The notes below the pieces were generated by a model. That model worked only from the letters and a program-made list of their open reading frames with translations, did no database searches and was not told where the DNA came from. From NCBI GenBank assembly GCA_025786725.1, contig JAHLTZ010000013.1, forward strand, positions 604,899 through 668,898: a stretch of 64,000 bases of DNA, read 5' to 3'. Below, in pieces: positions 13,301 to 23,600 of the stretch. Both the position numbers and the translations under genes were made by a program. Source of the stretch: Syncephalis fuscata (Eukaryota; Zoopagomycota; Zoopagomycetes; Zoopagales; Piptocephalidaceae). Each line of letters starts with the position of its first letter. Within the stretch, counting starts at the first letter, position 1.

Positions 13301-13723
13301 AATATACAATAGCACTTACCTTCTATTGATTTTAATTTGGCAAATAAAATATATTTAATTAAATTGCTAACTGGCCCGTAATACTACTTGCCTTTTATTA
13401 ATGTTAGTTTGACATAGTAGTATTACAAATACAGTGTTTAATCTACTGTTTATAACAAACTTACCATCTGTTTACATTTTTCATTGTGTTTATTATGTGT
13501 ATGGAGTTGTATAATAAGTAATGTAGCAACAATCCCATGATCACAACTTACTTGCTAATATCACCATTGGTGGTTAAATATAACAACAGTAAGCATATCA
13601 ATTTGCACATTATTGTAATTACAACATACCACGACGGGCTAGAGCCGGTCTAGCTTCCACAATGGCTGTACTGGCTACAAAAGCTATAGTGAGGGTGCAG
13701 GCGACTATAATAAAAAGCTTCAT
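10374..13723 (-). CDS. Secreted cysteine-rich peptide encoded by about 40 single-codon (3-nt) microexons
   Basis: Exon 1 (13723-13630) starts ATCACCATGA and encodes MKLFIIVACTLTIAFVASTA, then VEARPALARR: a signal peptide, a short pro-segment and a dibasic (Kex2-like) site. It ends in phase 1 at a GTATGT donor. Below it, AG|NNN|GT recurs every about 80 bp. The 3-nt exons start (low coordinate) at 13552, 13465, 13392, 13320, 13237, 13160, 13077, 12994, 12911, 12839, 12757, 12677, 12595, 12519, 12439, 12358, 12275, 12193, 12139, 12057, 11984, 11903, 11821, 11738, 11661, 11578, 11495, 11414, 11334, 11255, 11172, 11089, 11012, 10929, 10846, 10763, 10681, 10601, 10521 and 10438. Every intron splits a codon after its first base. 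Joined, they give 40 sense codons with six cysteines spaced C-x7-C-x2-C-x11-C-x3-C-x4-C, after an acidic start. Unit 13392 is degenerate (GC donor, AA before the triplet) and may be skipped, costing one Glu. The last exon is unsettled: acceptor at 10394 (stop 10374-10376, taken here) or at 10374 (stop after three more residues). Function unknown; a secreted disulfide-rich peptide is inferred. Splicing is not proven. Confidence 0.75.
10441..13629 (-). repeat. Tandem array of about 40 similar introns (about 80-bp unit)
   Basis: Each unit, read on the minus strand, begins with a donor (GTAAGT in most; GTAGGT at 12513, 13154 and 13231; GTACGT at 10757; GTATGT at 11166; GTAAGC at 11328 and 12751; GCAAGT at 13386). 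It continues with GTATTGTATAT-like sequence, a conserved GCACTAATTAC-like block (a CTAAT branch-point candidate about 40 nt before the end), TATTGTGTGTATCAACAA and ends TTAATATTAATAG. Lengths between triplets are 51-84 nt, most often 80. Units near 13.4-13.6 kb are the most diverged. The units are clearly related, so the array grew by tandem duplication of an intron together with one triplet, or by repeated insertion of one intron type. It has no spacer/repeat logic of a CRISPR array. Confidence 0.9.
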
Positions 13724-14976
13724 GGTGATATTGATTTGTTAAACAAAGTAAAAAAGTAGAGGATCAAAGTATAGAGTAGAGTGCAGTGAATGCTTGGTAG
13801 AAAGTAGGGTGTAATGAAGATATTGCTGCTATGTGTGTAATTTGCGGCTATTTAAGCTTATAATTGCACTGAGATATAAAACATGTATTGTATGGATTAT
13901 ACCATCGGTGTAATATAAACCAATAGCAATACATTTATATAGTGATCTAAATCGTACATATACCAGTATGTTCATAGTGTGACATTGTGCTGCCTGGCCC
14001 TTTGCTTCAATCTGCTTAGTGTTTAGTCATGTGAAGTGGCAATGATGATGGTTCAGTACATATAATACAGGGGTACATATACCAACCTGTGCTTTGTTGC
14101 CCAATTTGGACATTTAGTTAAAAAACTTGTTCGTTTTATAAAAATAGTAATGACGACTTTGCTGTCACTTTCATTGACAGAAATGCGTAAACTAGTCTTA
14201 ACTCCTTGAGTTATAAAATAAACTGGTTGGTGCATGTGTGTATTCAATCTAACAGTATGAAGATTTTTACAAAAATAAGCAGTGCATTAAATTTGCAAAA
14301 GCATAGTATCAAAATATCATTGTATACTGCACTATTGTCAATGTCTCAAGTAGCGCATTGTCAAAATCGTTCAAAAACCAGTTGCATAATAGGCACTGTT
14401 TGTAATATACTACAGCACATAGTTTACTAGTAGATATTTTATTCAATTACTAATGTTATTGACTATTCAACCGTCCGGCTATCTCAATTGCTTAAATAAC
14501 ACTTACTAAAATGTGGAAATACTAAGCTACAATTGTAGGGCTGCCATAGTTAGATACAGTTAGTTTTGCTATAGTTAGTTTTGCACAGTATATAAACACA
14601 GTTTGCTTGATGTTTTAGTTTCAAATTGCATATTTAAATAATATTATCGAACTCAATATAAATTATTATTAAATTCGACTCTTTTATTATGTTTATATAA
14701 TATAAACATGCTAATACACTAGCACCATATGATTCTAGAATTAAAATAGTAATAAGGCTTTATTATTGATAAAGTGTTCGGAGTAAGAGAATGCCAGATC
14801 AGATCATGACCGTGATGAGTGATCAATTAAGGATCGAGTAGTTCAAATCAGATTCACTCTATCCAAGTAAGTTTTTCTTTTTGCAGTAATTCCGTAGAAG
14901 CGACACCAGTTCTCTTTATCGTGCCTGATTTCTACTCGCGTTGATCTACTCTTTAAACGAAAAGCACCATAGCAAT
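13724..14976. other. Intergenic region upstream of two divergent genes
   Basis: About 1.25 kb separating the microexon gene (minus) from TIM8 (plus). It is AT-rich with no protein-like frame beyond chance length. It must contain both promoters, but no specific site beyond the weak TATA candidate could be picked. Confidence 0.4.
13850..13862 (-). promoter_or_regulatory. Possible TATA-like element of the microexon gene
   Basis: On the minus strand CTTAAATAG occurs about 130 nt upstream of the exon 1 ATG. It is the best TATA-like match in an otherwise AT-rich leader; the assignment is weak because AT-rich hexamers are common here. Confidence 0.2.
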
Positions 14977-15273
14977 ATGGCTTCACACGGACATGCTTCG
15001 AGCCTCTTTTCCGGCGCCGCCGGTAATGATTCGCCATTTAGCCCAGAAGATCAAAAAGAGCTGGCCGTGTTCCTCGAAACCGAGCAGTCAAAGGCTCGTC
15101 TCCAGAGCTCTATCCATACATTCACGGAAATGTGCTGGGATCGGTGCATTACGGGCAAGATCGGCACAAAGCTATCGTCAAGCGATGAATCGTGTCTAAC
15201 TAACTGCGTAGAACGCTTTCTCGACACTAGCTTGTTGATTGTCAAGCAGTTGGAAAGCAAGCGTGGCAATTAA
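14977..15273 (+). CDS. TIM8: Mitochondrial intermembrane-space chaperone Tim8
   Basis: A single exon of 98 residues. It shows the twin CX3C motif of small TIM proteins, CWDRC and CLTNC, 15 residues apart, with the conserved CVERFLDTS that distinguishes Tim8 (animal TIMM8: CVERFIDTS) from Tim9, Tim10 and Tim13. The two motifs form two disulfides in an intermembrane-space helical hairpin; Tim8-Tim13 hexamers escort hydrophobic precursors to the TIM22 complex. The ATG at 14977 is chosen because family proteins start shortly before an FLETEQ-type helix (here FLETEQSKARLQSSIHTFTE). The frame is open 12 codons further upstream but without an ATG. Confidence 0.95.
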   Translation: MASHGHASSLFSGAAGNDSPFSPEDQKELAVFLETEQSKARLQSSIHTFTEMCWDRCITGKIGTKLSSSDESCLTNCVERFLDTSLLIVKQLESKRGN

Positions 15274-15564
15274 CGCTACACAGTAATAATAATAATAATA
15301 ATAGTAATAGCAGTGGCATAGTAATCATATCCATAACAAGTTTTGTTACGCTAATTAATTGCTTTATTGCTTGTATGGTCTGAAGTCACAAACATTGATA
15401 AAGTATGATGACAATGATGCTGATATTCAAGTAAAACACCGCCTATTGCGATACTATCTATACTTAACTGTCTATTATATTTTAATGTTATTTATTAAAT
15501 ACGATCAATATAAAACATAGTATTCATTATATTAAATTGGTATAGGCTAATCATTTATTACTAT
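15274..15564. other. Short intergenic region with AAT microsatellite
   Basis: Between the convergent TIM8 and eIF2B-beta genes. It holds an AAT-type trinucleotide run at 15287-15306 and AT-rich 3' flanks, nothing else. Confidence 0.5.
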
Positions 15565-17320
15565 CTAAAGTTCAATATCTTCTGAATTGTACTGTTCCAC
15601 GAGTAACTGTCCGATAAAAGACCGTGGCTGGGCACCACTAGTTGATTTGTTAGTATATGCTGTGTCAAACCATCTACAGCCCATTATATTTAATACTTAC
15701 ATATTAGTAATAAACAAATCAATAGACTCTGGCGGTACATATTCATGACGAGGCTGTAACACTTGAACTTCTTTAATCAATTGATCTACAATATAATAAA
15801 TAAAATAATTAATAAGCCATCCACTATCATTGTTACTGGAACATACCTTCTTCAAACGGTAGAATAGCATCCGGTGCACCGTGTACAGTGTATTGACTTG
15901 CATCAAACGGCACAACTGGAGAGAATTTAAATACACCGCAGCATACTACAACAGGTACGTGATGGTGTCGTGCTGCAACTGTAGCGGCCCGACTACCAGC
16001 AATAGCACTTAGACCGCCATTAGCAAATACTATTAAATTATGAGTATAAGCAATTAGTAACACATAGCCTTTAATCTCCTACCTCCATGAGCGCCTATTA
16101 CGACTTTATTCATACGCGACATAACTGCAAATATCGCGGCATCAGGAATAACAGTCGTTTCAATGCCCGCTGCCACTAATGCCGCTGCTTGTTCATGACC
16201 TATATAACTGTAACAATTAAGTGATAAATTGTCAAATAACTAGATAAACTATAATATATCGTTATTTACCTAGGAGCAGATTCGGCCACCACCACTTGAA
16301 ATCGTCGCTTTTTAGCAGCATGCCGTAGAAATTGTTCTACCGTTCTCGATTTGCCAATAGTCAAAATAATTTCACTATATACATAGTAAGTATAATATAT
16401 ATATATGCCAATGGCCACATCTAGCTTACTTTGAATGAATATGATCTAATACTTGACCTGCTACATTGACATAGACATTTTCAAGCTCGTCAATATACTC
16501 TTGAATTGCCTGTATCATATTAGGCTTCAGTCGTAAAAAGCAAAGTAAGTCAAGTTAATAACCGTTATTAGCCAGTGTACTAAGTGCTTATAACAAGGAT
16601 ATTATATGTAGATGTTGCATCATTATCATTGTCGTCGTCGTCTTTATCGTTATGGTTGCTATCATCGTCATCTTGTACAGAATCGGCCGTATCAGCGCCT
16701 ACCCGCATTGCTGCAACCAGATCATTGCCAAACAGTGTAAACATAGACGATGTTGTAGCATATTGATGTTGGCCATGTGTAGACAGCGTTCCTGAACCAG
16801 TGGCAGTAGCACCAGCTGCCCCATGAAGTCGTGGTCCAACAGCGCTGCTAGCCGTATTATTGCTAGTTTCTGGCTGCAATGCTGTTTGATACTCTTCACG
16901 GATCAGTTGCATCACACGTCGACACACATTGCCTACAACCAATTCTGTATGCTATATTAGCGTGGTTAAATAAAATTAATTTAAGCTATTTACTTACCAG
17001 TGGGCTGTGCGGCCACCAATCGACTAGATACTTCGCGAACAACCTTTAAAAGCTGATGCACATTGGCCCAACGACTTGACGATACCACCTGGCGCAAAAG
17101 AAGTGCCGTCTCCAAAGCAATAGGCCAAGAACCCACCACTTGTCTACTCGATAATACACACAGATACATATATAAGTAAGTTGAATCTGAATCCAAGGGA
17201 TAGATTGCAGTTTACAACACACTGCCCACCCCTATATTATATCTACATATCTACATACCGTAATCTTAGACGACTAATAAACCCGTCTACCTCTGTTTGT
17301 AGTGCTTGTGAACCTGTCAT
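15565..17320 (-). CDS. GCD7: Translation initiation factor eIF2B subunit beta (GCD7)
   Basis: Nine exons on the minus strand: 17320-17259, 17143-16998, 16932-16595, 16524-16430, 16374-16270, 16207-16083, 16029-15847, 15785-15701, 15637-15565, joining to 403 residues. The sequence follows eIF2B-beta throughout: [132 protein letters not shown]. eIF2B-beta is a regulatory subunit of the exchange factor that recycles eIF2-GDP and senses phosphorylated eIF2alpha. A low-complexity insert of about 60 residues (Ala/Gly/Thr-rich, then poly-Asp/Asn) lies in exon 3. The donor after exon 3 is the weak GTTATA. The last intron has a perfect TACTAAC branch point. Confidence 0.95.
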
Positions 17321-18010
17321 AATGCTGAAGTGGTCAAATAGAGCACTTGTTACCAAGGAATGCTCGCTGTAGGTAAAACAAGTAGAAAAAACACTATTCA
17401 AGATCAAAGAATTCCAACCAGTCTTTAGAGTATTACTCTTTTCCTTCACTCACTCGCTCCTATTACTTACACCACCACTTGTCACTACGACTGTCATCTA
17501 AACAGTCAGTTAGGTAACCGGTCATCTAGTTTATACTGTTTGCTTCGTATCTTTCTTTCTAGTGTTTAAATACAACTGTGGATTTGTAGCTAAATACATT
17601 TAGTATTATACAGACACGGGATCTTGCCTCTACTTGAGCAGTAAGTAGTGAACGAACGAACGAACGAGCGAGTGCATGCATTCTTATACTGCATGCTTAC
17701 GTGTTCGAGCGTTTAACCACAACTATTTGTTGAATATACTATCAGCGCCGGTAAGGCTTTCATCGCCATTCACGCCTACACGAGTGGAGGACTGGACACG
17801 GCAGGTGCTTGGTCAGCACGCCTGCTCGTTGGATCGGCACCTCCTTTAACCACTGCTACAACAGCGGCTGGCCAGTCTTCATTGCTGCCATTCTCTGGCT
17901 CATCACCCCTATCGCTTACGCCCGACGGATTAACTGTGGCATCGCGTCTACGCGCCTCTTCTTCTGCCTCGCATATTGTTAATAATAGTAACGGCATTGC
18001 GGGTAACAAT
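17321..18010. other. Divergent promoter region of eIF2B-beta and CAF1; possible CAF1 N-terminal extension
   Basis: The frame of CAF1 is open upstream from 18011 to a TAA near 17716, rich in Ser, Ala and Leu, but without an ATG. A 5' exon starting at the ATG near 17668 and spliced at GTAAGG (about 17751) could feed into it, but no acceptor fits convincingly. A GAAC tetranucleotide run lies near 17650. Transcript data would decide. Confidence 0.35.
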
Positions 18011-19556
18011 ATGCCTTCACAAGAGGGCAAATATATCCGAGAGGTATGGGCGGATAACCTTGAAAGTGAAATGGCTATATTACGCGATCTTGTTGAACAT
18101 TATCCCTATCTAGCCATGGTAAGTTATAATACGCAGTTATAGTGTAGTCGATAGAATGGTCTATATTAATAAGTATTAGGATACTGAATTTCCAGGTGTT
18201 GTTGCCCGACCCATTGGTAGTTTCCGAACTGCATCTGATTATCATTATCAAACATTAAGGTGTAATGTTGATTTGTTAAAGATTATTCAACTGGGCCTTA
18301 CATTTGCCAATGAACAAGGAGAAATGTCACCGGGTGCAGCTACTTGGCAATTTCATTTTAAATTCAGTTTAGCGTAAGTAGTAGCGTGTGTGTTAAATAG
18401 TAAAATATGTAAAACATAATATTAATTTTAATATATATATATATTGATATGTATATATAGCGATGATATGTATGCACAGGACAGTATTGATCTACTAGCC
18501 AAGTCTGGTATTGATTTTAAACGACACGAGGACCGTGGTATTGATGTGCATCTATTTGGTGAATTACTAATCAGTTCTGGATTTGTATTAACACGCGATG
18601 TAAAGTGGATTTCATTTCATAGGTATTTATTGTAATATTGATTATGGATGTGTATTAATGGATCATTAATAGTGGCTATGATTTTGGGTATCTACTTAAA
18701 GTACTTACGTGTTCTCCATTGCCACCTGAGGAAGCAGGATTTTTCTCGTTGCTACATACCTATTTTCCATGCATTTATGATATTAAATATTTGATGAAAA
18801 GCTGTAAAAACCTTAAGGGAGGTCTACAAGATGTGGCCGATGATCTACAGGTACAGCGTGTTGGTCCACAGCATCAAGCTGGTAGTGATAGTCTATTGAC
18901 TTGTACGACATTTTTTAAAATGCGTCAAATGTTTTTTGCTGATCAAATTGATGATGCCAAATATCTGTAAGTAATTAACTAGTGTAATGTATTTATAGTA
19001 TCAATATTAACCACCATTCATTACATCCTATACTATTAGTGGGTATTTATATGGACTGGGTAGTGGTGCACCCGTCAATAATGGTGCAGCTCCTACGCCA
19101 CTTAACTCAGTCAATGGTACACATACAGATGCATCAACACCACAGCCATCATCTTCATCGTCAACCTTGTTATCGATGGCAGCCGCCACCGGATCTATTA
19201 GTATGATTAGCAATACTACAGTTGTTTCTACGACTATGGCAACAGCAACGACAACGACAACACCAAAAGCTATCATTTCAACACCTCCCACATCATCATC
19301 ATCTCATGATGTCAATAAAGAAACTAAAACTGATGATACAACGACTTCAACTACTGCTGCCACTGCACCACCATCGACAACAGAAGATAAAGATCAGTCT
19401 GTTGATACAGCAACAGTAGCAGCAGTAACAACAGTTATTACAGCTACAACTACTGCTGATGTTACAGCCATTACCACTACCACCACCACTACATCTTCTC
19501 CTTCATCTCCTACTTCATCAACTTCAAATCCAACTATTTCTACACCAGCCTCTTAA
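18011..19556 (+). CDS. POP2: CCR4-NOT deadenylase subunit CAF1/POP2 (CNOT7/8 type)
   Basis: Exons 18011-18118, 18180-18373, 18461-18622, 18673-18966 and 19040-19556 give 424 residues. The first about 265 are a close match to CNOT7: [93 protein letters not shown] and [13 protein letters not shown]. The DEDD nuclease residues are visible as D37 and E39 (DTE), D158 (GYD) and about D226 (GSD). It shortens mRNA poly(A) tails as part of CCR4-NOT. Unusually, the core is followed by about 150 residues of Thr/Ser/Ala low complexity. The ATG at 18011 is the first in frame near the conserved start, and an N-terminal extension is possible. Convergent with the OHCU decarboxylase gene, 165 bp between stops. 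Confidence 0.93.
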
Positions 19557-19721
19557 ACTAAAGGCTTTTCTGTGTTATATACACCTTCATATACACCTTT
19601 TGGTATACTTGTTTACTCGCAGGCATATAATACTAACGAAGCATGGGATTGTACCGATCCGTTTATGGGTCAACGACTCGTATCACATTTATTTTAATAA
19701 AATAAGAAAGCAGTTTATAAA

Positions 19722-20321
19722 CTATAATTTTGATATTTGTAGTTTGGTTAAACGATCACGAGCAATAGCAATCATTGCTTCTAAAGCTGTGCGGATCTCT
19801 TGTTCACGATGTCCATGTGCTAAGCGATCCTCAAGTACGGGCACAATTTCGGCCCGGCTACGACCATTGACAAATACCATAAAGCAAAAGCCGTACTTTG
19901 CCTCGTAGGCCGTATTGAGCTCGGCCAAACGCGCCAATGTCTCGGCAAGTGGGACGGCAGTCGTTGCGGCCGATCCACCTGACTGACCGCCGCCTTGTTC
20001 TACTTTCGATAGCGCGGAAAGTGAAGCAGTAGGCGCGCCAATACGAGGATGGGCATTAATAACCTCAACGACCTCTTGCTCGGTCAGTCTTGATTCGTTG
20101 TCGTATGAAACGTTGGCATCGCACGCCGCTAGCAGTATCGTTTCGGCTGTCGATATCAGCGACTCATACGACGTGTACGGTCGACGTATCAGTAGTCGTT
20201 GGGCCAGCGGAGGCGCCGTCTCAAATAATACGTTGACCACAGCAAGGAATTGCTCGTCGGGAAGTGCGTTTAAATCGTTTATCGGCGGTAGAGAAGGCTG
20301 TGCGGTTGACGACGACGACAT
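19722..20321 (-). CDS. OHCU decarboxylase-like protein (ureide pathway)
   Basis: A single exon of 199 residues starting at the ATG at 20321. It has the domain of 2-oxo-4-hydroxy-4-carboxy-5-ureidoimidazoline decarboxylase: LNALPDEQFLAVVNVLFE at the start, the INAHPRIG motif with its catalytic histidine, and LNTAYEAKYGFCFMVFVNGRS near the end. The enzyme converts OHCU to S-allantoin after urate oxidation. Fungal homologues are often annotated as uncharacterised but keep these residues. A Gly/Ser/Ala linker replaces part of the mid-region. An in-frame ATG at 20390 would add 23 residues; I chose 20321 because it directly precedes the conserved region after a short Ser-rich leader. It diverges from the ABC transporter, with 367 bp between starts. 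Confidence 0.9.
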   Translation of the reverse strand: MSSSSTAQPSLPPINDLNALPDEQFLAVVNVLFETAPPLAQRLLIRRPYTSYESLISTAETILLAACDANVSYDNESRLTEQEVVEVINAHPRIGAPTASLSALSKVEQGGGQSGGSAATTAVPLAETLARLAELNTAYEAKYGFCFMVFVNGRSRAEIVPVLEDRLAHGHREQEIRTALEAMIAIARDRLTKLQISKL

Positions 20322-20688
20322 ATTGTAACAATATTTGCGTAGAATAATTGGATAGAATAAAGTTAAATTTGGACCATCTTGGCACATCATTCAATTGTAT
20401 CGATGTGAAGTGTTAATCACGTGGATCTATTGCCGTTAGGCAAAGGTATGTGCGCACCGTCATGCGATAAACATTGAATGCGAGTGCCGGCCTTTTAATG
20501 GTCGTGGCCATCGGTCGTTACATATAGACAGCGTCTAAATAAGCAATGTTAAGCCGCCAAGATTAGCGGTTATGGCGTTGATAACGGCAATAAATTAGCA
20601 AATAAATAAAATGAATGATTACTGCTGCATTATGGAGTGCTAGTTGAACCATTAGTTTTGATTCTTATTGTTTAATTAGTAGTTTAGT

Positions 20689-23600
20689 ATGAGTGAGGAT
20701 CGTCCAATTGAGCTAATACCTAGGGAAAATAGCCGTCGCCGACCCACGTCATCGCCGGATCGTGCCGCCAATGCTGCATCTTTTAGCGATGATATCGAGA
20801 ATAAATCGAATCATCAGCATGTCACGTCAAACGTATCGTTAAAAACACCGCTGCCACCACTAGCGCGAGCAAATTGGTTCTCGCGACTAACATTTGGTTG
20901 GATTGGCTCGCTGGTTTCACTAGGCCAAAAGCCTATACTAACTGAAGTCGATATGCCACCTATAAGGTAATTTGACCCAGCTATTTATTCTGTAAATGAT
21001 GCAGTAGGCTAATAATAATAATAATAATACACGTTAGTGACGATGATAATTGTCGTAATTTATCGGATACTATGCTTGATGCATGGAGAATTGAATTGGA
21101 TCGAGTGCGACATATCAAAGGAGCAACGCCTAGTCTGTGGCGTGTATTATTTCGTACATTAAAATCGATACTTTTAATCTCTGGTGTAATGAGTGTACTA
21201 GTTGCGGGGCTTAAAATAGCTGAAGCAATATTACTGGGGTAAGTACTATGTTAATAAAGTGTTATAACATTACAATATTATGATAAAATATACTGTTATT
21301 ATTATTTATTAATAATGGTACTAATAATGACTGTAATTACTAGACAGTTTATATATTTCTTCCAGGATCCACAGGCACCCAATCGTACGGTAAGTAATTT
21401 TAAGCATACTATTTATTGCCTGACTGTATTATATTTAATAATAACAATTTTATTTTGTCTAATGTGGTCTTCATTTAGGGATATTTGTGGGCATTGGCAC
21501 TTATTGGTGTCACTATGACCCATGCATGTTTACAAAGTCAGTATATCTTTCCAGCTCGTCGTATGGGCTTTCAAGCGCGTACCGGTCTTATTGGTAAATA
21601 TTAAATTGCGTATATTATAGATATACACATACCAATCATTATCAATCTATTTAGCTGTATTATATCGTAAAATGCTACGACTACCCGCTAGTTCGTTGAT
21701 TTCATCTGGTGAAGCCATTAATATCATATCAAATGATACCCAGTGCTTCGAAACGCTTGCTCCATTACTTCACGATTTATGGATTGGACCGACCGAGTCC
21801 ATGATTGTTATATTTCTGCTGTGTATTACACTTGGTTGGCCAGCACTTATAGGTGTAGGAATTGTTGTGATATCTGTACCGGTCAACGCATGGATTACTC
21901 GTCAGCTAATGTTTATTCGCATGGGACTTGTTACGCATCGAGTAAGTAATGCAATACAATAAATTAAAATAACCTGTTTATTTATTGCTTTATTTCTAAT
22001 TATAGGATTCAAGAATTAGATTACTAAGCGATATATTTCACGGCATTGAACTTATTAAATTGTTAGTCTATTGTTAACGTGTATAGCACATACTTACATT
22101 TTACTAGATCTGCATGGGAAGAGCCATTGGAAAACGAGGCTAATAAACAACGAAATGAAGAAATGCAATTCTTTTTGCAAAATTTAAAATATGCTACAGT
22201 ACTGTTTTCATTTTTCTCTAATATTACAAGTAAGTAATAATTAGCACAAATATGATTAATTACTAATTATTGGTATAGATGTGCTTGCTATCAGTACATT
22301 TGCTGTATATGTGGCTATCGGCAATGAATTACAGCCAGATATTGTTTTTTCATCGCTAGCTTTGTTAAATATTGTTCGTTTAGCAGTTGGAACAAGATTT
22401 CCAGCTGCTTTACGTTTACTTGCTGAATGTATCGTTGCTGCAAGGCGTATAGTATCATTATTGACACTGCCAGAAAATGCACCACTATCCATTGATGATA
22501 GTCGATCGTTAATTTCAGATCCAAGTCTCAATGATAGTTCTGTATCAAAGCCAATTATGGAATTTAGAAATGCCAACTTTACCTGGGCTCCCTTAACTCA
22601 ACCATTACTACCCGTTAAATCTAAAGTAATAGCAAATAAACGTAAGTAGTAGTATTTATATTGATATAGCTTTATGTTTATCCATTTAACTAGATGAAAT
22701 GGCCACCGATATACCATTAAAATCTAATTCAGAAGCAAATAATGTATTAAAAAATATTAGTTTTGATTTATTGGATGAGGAGCTACTGGTTGTTGTCGGA
22801 CCGGTGGGCGGGTAACTAATTAGCTAATCTAAATAGTTGAATTATTCTAATGCATCTATATAGTGGCAAATCATCATTATGTATGGCTGCTTTACAAGAA
22901 ATACACGCCGTATCAGGCAATGCAGCATTTTTTACAACAAACACCAATACCGCTGGTCGTGGTCGTATTGGCTATGCACAACAGCAGCCATTTCTGCTGT
23001 CAGGCACAGTAAGAGATAATATTACCTTTGGCGAACCCTATGATCCCGATTGGTTTGCTCGAGTTGTGGAGGCATGTGCACTCCGAGAAGATCTTGAAAA
23101 GCTATCGCACGGTGATATGACATTTGTCGGTGAACGAGGCATTACACTTAGGTAGGCAATATTTACCCCCCCCCAATAGTTATACAGTATATTCATTATA
23201 ACAAATATAGTGGAGGTCAAAAAGCCCGTGTAGCACTGGCCCGTGCCATTTACACACCGGCCGATTATTATGTCTTTGATGACCCATTATCGGCTGTTGA
23301 TCCACACGTAGCCCGTCATCTATTTGATCAAGCCATTTGTGGATTGCTAGCTGGCCGACCACGGCTACTTACTACACATCAGCTTCAATTTGTATTTCAA
23401 TGTGATAGAATATTGGTATTAGAGAATGGCGAGATAACCGCACTGGATACACCAAGTAATGTACTAGCAACATTGGTGGAAATCGATGCTACAGATTCTA
23501 CCAACAATGATGAACAAGGTTTTATTCATCAATTGCGCCAATATATGCAAAATGAAAGCAGTGCAAGTCAAAGTGCCAGTGAAGAAGTAAAAGATAGCGA

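Noticed and set aside
10441-13629. CRISPR-like or ordinary satellite array
   Set aside because: Repeat and spacer logic does not fit: about 77 nt is similar between units and only 3 nt varies. The flanks of the variable triplet are splice sites, and the genome is eukaryotic.
19167-19556. Separate Thr-rich protein gene
   Set aside because: It is in frame with and spliced onto the CAF1 core, so it is the low-complexity tail of that protein.
21315-21400. ABC transporter exon 3 starting at the CCAG before GATCC
   Set aside because: That acceptor gives the wrong phase; the TACTAG ending at 21343 gives a 46-nt exon in frame with both neighbours.
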